Below are positions 42,326 through 45,660 of a stretch of 45,660 nucleotides of DNA, one piece after another (the first letter of the stretch is position 1; every line of letters begins with the position of its first letter). The stretch comes from Crossiella sp. SN42 (GTDB lineage: Bacteria > Actinomycetota > Actinomycetes > Mycobacteriales > Pseudonocardiaceae), in the NCBI RefSeq assembly GCF_023897065.1, contig NZ_JAMHIV010000054.1, positions 1 through 45,660 of the forward strand, in the 5' to 3' direction. Made by a program: the position numbers and the translations under genes. The notes under the pieces were generated by a model that did not search any database, had not been told where the DNA came from, and was given only the letters and a program-made list of their open reading frames with translations.

Positions 42326-43690
42326 ATGTCGCTCGCTGTCATCCCCGCGCAGGCCACCGCCACCACCGCGACCACCACTGCCGCCGTGCCCGCCGTTGTC
42401 GGCGCGCACACCGCGGTGCCGCTGGTCACCGGCGAGCGGGTGGCCTACGCCAACCTCGACCACGCGGCCAGCGCGCCGTGCCTGGCCGCGGTGCGCGACG
42501 CGGTGGACGAGCTGCTGCCCTACTACGCCAGCGTGCACCGCGGCGCCGGGTTCGCCTCGCAGGTGTGCACCAAGGTGTACGAGCAGGCCAGGGACGTGGT
42601 GCGGCGGTTCGTCGGGGCGCACGCCAGCGACGTGGTGGTCTTCACCCGCAACAGCACCGACGCGCTGAACCTGCTGGCCCGCAGTGTGCCCAGGGGCACC
42701 AGCGTGGTCACCTTCGACACCGACCACCATGCCGCGCTGCTGCCGTGGCGGGGTCCCAGGGTCACCCGGATCGCCACCCCGGACACCCCGCAGGGCGCCA
42801 TCGGCGCGCTGGCCGAGGCGCTGCGGAACACGCCGGAGGGCGCGCGGCTGGTGGTGCTGACCGGGGCGTCCAACGTGACCGGTGAGCTGTGGCCGGTGCG
42901 CGAGCTGGCCGCGGTGGCCCGCCGCTTCGGCGCGCGGATCGTGCTGGACGCCGCGCAGCTGGCCCCGCACCGCCCGGTGGACATCCAGCAGCTCGACGTG
43001 GACTACGTGGTGCTCTCCGCGCACAAGCTCTACGCCCCCTACGGCAGCGGCGCGCTGGTCGGCCGGGCGGACTGGCTGCACCAGGCCGAGCCGTACCTGG
43101 TCGGCGGCGGCGCCACCAAGCACGTGGTGGACTGGGGCGACCACCTGGGCGTGGGCTGGGCGCCCGCGCCGGAGCGGCACGAGGCCGGTTCACCGAACGT
43201 GGTCGGCGTGCACGCCTTCGCCAGCGCCTGCCAGGCCATCACCCAGCACGGCTGGGACGCGATCATCGCGCACGAGGCCGAGCTGTTCGCCCGGCTGCGC
43301 GCCGGACTCAAGGCCATCCCCGGCCTGCGGGAGCTGTCGATCTTCGGCGCGGGGCAGGACCGGGTCGGTGTGGTGAGCTTCACGGTGGACGGCCAGGACC
43401 CCGGTCTGCTGGCCGCCGCGCTGTCCGCCGAGTACGGGATCGGGGTGCGCGACGGCGCGTTCTGCGCGCACATCGCCACCCGGCGGCTGCTCGGCCAGGC
43501 CGGGTCGGACAGCGACCGCGCGCTGCGGGTCAGCCTGGGTCTGGGCACCACCGCCGAGCACGTGGACCGGGTGCTGCTGGCGCTGCGCGAGCTGGTCGAG
43601 CACGGGCCGGGCTGGAAGTACGAGATCGTGGACGGCCGGTGGGCCCCGGTGAACGACCCGAGGCCGCTGCCGCCGTTCATCAACGCCTGA
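42326..43690 (+). CDS. Class V aminotransferase, SufS/CsdA-like cysteine desulfurase
   Basis: The 454-aa PLP enzyme has YANLDHAASAPCLAAV, TRNSTDALNLLA, DTDHHAALLPWRG, VLDAAQLAPH, the PLP lysine in SAHKLYAPYGSGALVG (K234) and a cysteine in VRDGAFCAHIATRRLL (C380) where cysteine desulfurases keep their nucleophile. It may release sulphur from cysteine or act as a related lyase. The first 35 residues are Ala/Thr-rich and extra. It is the sole gene under the SAM-IV riboswitch, so a link to sulphur/methionine metabolism is strong. GGAGG lies 6 nt before the ATG. Confidence 0.88.
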   Translation: MSLAVIPAQATATTATTTAAVPAVVGAHTAVPLVTGERVAYANLDHAASAPCLAAVRDAVDELLPYYASVHRGAGFASQVCTKVYEQARDVVRRFVGAHASDVVVFTRNSTDALNLLARSVPRGTSVVTFDTDHHAALLPWRGPRVTRIATPDTPQGAIGALAEALRNTPEGARLVVLTGASNVTGELWPVRELAAVARRFGARIVLDAAQLAPHRPVDIQQLDVDYVVLSAHKLYAPYGSGALVGRADWLHQAEPYLVGGGATKHVVDWGDHLGVGWAPAPERHEAGSPNVVGVHAFASACQAITQHGWDAIIAHEAELFARLRAGLKAIPGLRELSIFGAGQDRVGVVSFTVDGQDPGLLAAALSAEYGIGVRDGAFCAHIATRRLLGQAGSDSDRALRVSLGLGTTAEHVDRVLLALRELVEHGPGWKYEIVDGRWAPVNDPRPLPPFINA

Positions 43691-43701
43691 GGTCAGGGGT
43701 C

Positions 43702-43718
43702 GTCCCGGCGTACGGGAC
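43702..43718 (+). promoter_or_regulatory. GTCCCG-N5-CGGGAC dyad before lspA
   Basis: The 6-bp inverted repeat (43702-43707 and 43713-43718) overlaps GACAAT (43716-43721), which lies 6 nt before the lspA GTG. It may be a short terminator for the upstream gene or an operator. Confidence 0.35.
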
Positions 43719-43727
43719 AATGGGGCG

Positions 43728-44291
43728 GTGAGCACCGACGACAAGCCGCCCCGCCGCCTGGTGCCGTTCGCCCTGGTGGCGCTGGCGGCCTTCGCGGCGG
43801 ACCTGATCACCAAGGACCTCGCGGTCGCCGCGCTCGACGGGCAGCCGCCGGTCCGGGTGGCCGGTGGCGCGCTGTACCTGGTGCTGCTGCACAACCCCGG
43901 CGCGGCGTTCTCGCTGTTCCCCGGCCAGACCTGGCTGCTGACGCTGATCACCACGCTGGTCGTGCTGGCCATCCTGATCTTCGCGCCCCGGCTGCGCTCC
44001 ACCGGCTGGGCCGTGGGCATCAGCCTGGTGCTGGGCGGCGCCCTGGGCAACCTGGCCGACCGGCTGACCCGCCCGCCCGGCTTCGCCGAGGGACATGTGG
44101 TGGACTTCCTGTCACTGTTCGCCCCCGACGGCAGCGTGTGGCCGGTGTTCAACATCGCCGACGCGGCCATCGTCAGCGGCGGCGTGCTCCTGGTGCTGCT
44201 GGCCCTCTTCGGCGTCGACTACGACGGCAGACGGGCCGGGCGCGGAGCAGATCAGACGAAGGCTGAGGCCACGGTGGAGGAAAACGCGTGA
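43728..44291 (+). CDS. lspA: Lipoprotein signal peptidase (signal peptidase II) LspA
   Basis: This 187-aa membrane aspartyl protease removes signal peptides from prolipoproteins. It has four membrane helices. Conserved boxes are [41 protein letters not shown] (first catalytic Asp), VVDFL and [12 protein letters not shown] (second Asp). The GTG start lacks a ribosome site but has GACAAT 6 nt upstream. The stop overlaps the next start (GTGA). Confidence 0.96.
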   Translation: MSTDDKPPRRLVPFALVALAAFAADLITKDLAVAALDGQPPVRVAGGALYLVLLHNPGAAFSLFPGQTWLLTLITTLVVLAILIFAPRLRSTGWAVGISLVLGGALGNLADRLTRPPGFAEGHVVDFLSLFAPDGSVWPVFNIADAAIVSGGVLLVLLALFGVDYDGRRAGRGADQTKAEATVEENA

Positions 44292-45220
44292 GTGACCAGA
44301 GGACCCTGCCGGTGCCGGACGGCCTGGACGGCATGCGAGTGGACGCGGGCCTGTCCAAACTGCTGGGCCTGTCCCGCACGGTCGCGGCCGGCCTGGCCGA
44401 GACCGGCGGAGTCCTGCTCGACGGCCAGCCCGCGGGCAAGTCCGACCGCCTGGTCGCCGGCTCCTGGCTGGAGGTCACCCTCCCCGAACCGGAACACCCC
44501 GCCCCGATGCTCGCCGCCCCGGTGGACGGCCTGGTCGTGCTGCACGAGGACGACGACATCGTGGTCATCGACAAACCGGTAGGCGTCGCCGTGCACCCCA
44601 GCCCCGGCTGGACCGGCCCCACGGTCGTCGCGGGCCTGGCCGCCGCGGGCATCCAGATCGCCACCTCCGGCGCGGCCGAGCGCCAGGGCGTGGTGCACCG
44701 GCTGGACGTGGGCACCACCGGCGTGATGGTGGTGGCCAAGAGCGAACACGCGTACTCGGTGCTGAAGCGGGCGTTCAAGGAACGGACCGTGGAGAAGCGG
44801 TACCACGCGTTGGTGCAAGGACATCCGGATCCCAGCCGGGGCACCATCGACGCCCCGATCGACCGGCACCCGCGACAGGACTACAAGTTCGCGGTGGTCG
44901 CCAGCGGCAAGCCGAGCGTCACGCACTACGAGGTGATGGAGGCGTTCCGGGCGGCGTCGCTGGTGGACGTGCGGCTGGAGACCGGCCGGACCCACCAGAT
45001 CCGGGTGCACTTCTCGGCATTGCGGCATCCCTGCGTGGGGGATTTGACGTATGGCGCGGATCCGGTGCTGGCGAAGAAGCTCAACTTGACGCGGCAGTGG
45101 TTGCAGGCGCGGTCATTGGGCTTCCACCACCCGGCGCATGAGGGATGGGTGGAGTTCACCAGCGAGTACCCGGCGGACTTGCAGACGGCTTTGGACTCAC
45201 TGCGCGCGGACAGCTGGTAA
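44288..45220 (+). CDS. rluD: 23S rRNA pseudouridine synthase, RluA/RluD family
   Basis: The 310-aa enzyme has an N-terminal S4 RNA-binding domain ([20 protein letters not shown]) and a catalytic domain with [18 protein letters not shown] (catalytic D140), [12 protein letters not shown] and [19 protein letters not shown]. The lspA-rluD pairing with 4-nt overlap is conserved in actinobacteria. Assignment to RluD rather than another RluA-family member rests on this context. Element B starts about 30 nt after its stop. Confidence 0.93.
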   Translation: MSDQRTLPVPDGLDGMRVDAGLSKLLGLSRTVAAGLAETGGVLLDGQPAGKSDRLVAGSWLEVTLPEPEHPAPMLAAPVDGLVVLHEDDDIVVIDKPVGVAVHPSPGWTGPTVVAGLAAAGIQIATSGAAERQGVVHRLDVGTTGVMVVAKSEHAYSVLKRAFKERTVEKRYHALVQGHPDPSRGTIDAPIDRHPRQDYKFAVVASGKPSVTHYEVMEAFRAASLVDVRLETGRTHQIRVHFSALRHPCVGDLTYGADPVLAKKLNLTRQWLQARSLGFHHPAHEGWVEFTSEYPADLQTALDSLRADSW

Positions 45221-45660
45221 GCGAAAAGCCTTTGCCGAGGGGTGACAACCCACAAAGCGGGGCTCTCGTCTTCTCCGTACGGCCTGGAGACTGCTAACCG
45301 CATCCCCACCAGCGGACGCTCACAGCAACCGCCGCCGAGGCCACGCCACGCAACGGTGGCCGTTGGTGGGGATGTGGTTCGCTGTCGGAAGGTCGTGCGG
45401 AGAAGACGAGAGGCCCGCGAGCACGCTGGGTCTTGAGTCGGCAGCCTGCCCCGCCCCGCAACCTGCTCGTCCCGGCTTTTGACTTGTCCCCACCTCCGGG
45501 GGTCTGCCCGTCCGGCGAGGACATTCTTTTGATCTTCGGGGTTTCAGGCGAAGAGCGAAGATCAAAGTCAAGAGCGTCCTCGCCGGACGGGCAGAGATCA
45601 AAGCATGGGGGGAAAGTCAAAGTCAAAGGCCAAGACGCAGGCGGGTCTTGAGGTTCCCCA
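45221..45660. repeat. Element B: inverted, diverged copy of element A, cut by the window end
   Basis: From about 45250 (AACCCACAAAGCG) to 45660 the sequence is homologous to the complement of element A from about 13862 to 13446. The first hairpin has outer arms 45257-45277 and 45388-45408 (21 bp, one mismatch) and a self-complementary inner stem (45293-45315 with 45360-45382) unlike that of element A. The second hairpin (45503-45522 with 45576-45595, inner 45528-45538 with 45556-45566) is identical in its stems to hairpin 2. The last bases repeat an arm of hairpin 1, so the copy continues beyond the window. No protein gene is supported. Confidence 0.85.

Noticed and set aside
1-45660. tRNA or rRNA genes
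   Set aside because: No cloverleaf with a TTCGANNC T-arm and no rRNA signature was seen on either strand by eye.

Overview
The window is a high-GC (about 70%) actinomycete chromosome segment. It carries the miaA-dapF-hflX neighbourhood, a meso-DAP type MurE, the FtsZ-SepF-YggT-Wag31 division block, an actinobacterial T-box in front of a eukaryote-like ileS, a SAM-IV riboswitch, and many leaderless genes with a TAnnnT box 6-7 nt before the start. This gene order fits Pseudonocardiales; the genus cannot be fixed from the sequence alone.

Layout. 1-5.3 kb: a helix-turn-helix regulator and a two-gene secreted glycoside hydrolase operon (a GH95-like Tat protein, then a GH27 alpha-galactosidase followed by a broken NPCBM domain). 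5.3-13.3 kb: a DUF349 protein, a conserved protein of the Rv2728c type, miaA, dapF, a divergent HxlR regulator/quinone oxidoreductase pair, hflX and a membrane-anchored extracytoplasmic protein. 13.3-13.9 kb: a non-coding element (element A) made of three large nested hairpins. 13.9-16.9 kb: dienelactone hydrolase, a secreted neutral ceramidase with an operator-like promoter, and another giant nested hairpin (element C). 17-33.6 kb: the division and cell wall cluster murE-murF-mraY-murD-ftsW-murG-murC-ftsQ-(DUF664)-ftsZ-pgeF-yggS-sepF-yggT-wag31 plus a membrane protein. Most of the mur genes overlap by 4 nt. The usual start of the cluster (mraZ-rsmH-ftsL-ftsI) is absent. 33.6-45.2 kb: T-box, ileS, a TetR regulator with its start inside a 46-bp palindrome, a K+/H+ antiporter, an SDR, an M23 peptidase, a secreted CDWG-motif protein, a SAM-IV-controlled SufS-like enzyme, lspA and an RluD-type pseudouridine synthase. 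45.25 kb to the end: element B, an inverted and diverged copy of element A, cut by the window edge.

The genes form a growth and envelope module: precursor synthesis (dapF, murC-G, mraY), lipid II handling and septation (ftsW, ftsQ, ftsZ, sepF, wag31), lipoprotein maturation (lspA), and translation and RNA modification (miaA, hflX, ileS, rluD).

The least explained signal is the family of long nested palindromes (A, B, C). In A and B the outer stems are conserved. The inner stem is replaced by a different sequence that still pairs, and an apical core of about 36 nt is shared between hairpins with different stems. Loop lengths differ by non-multiples of three. This points to selection on or copying of structure, in DNA or RNA, rather than protein coding.
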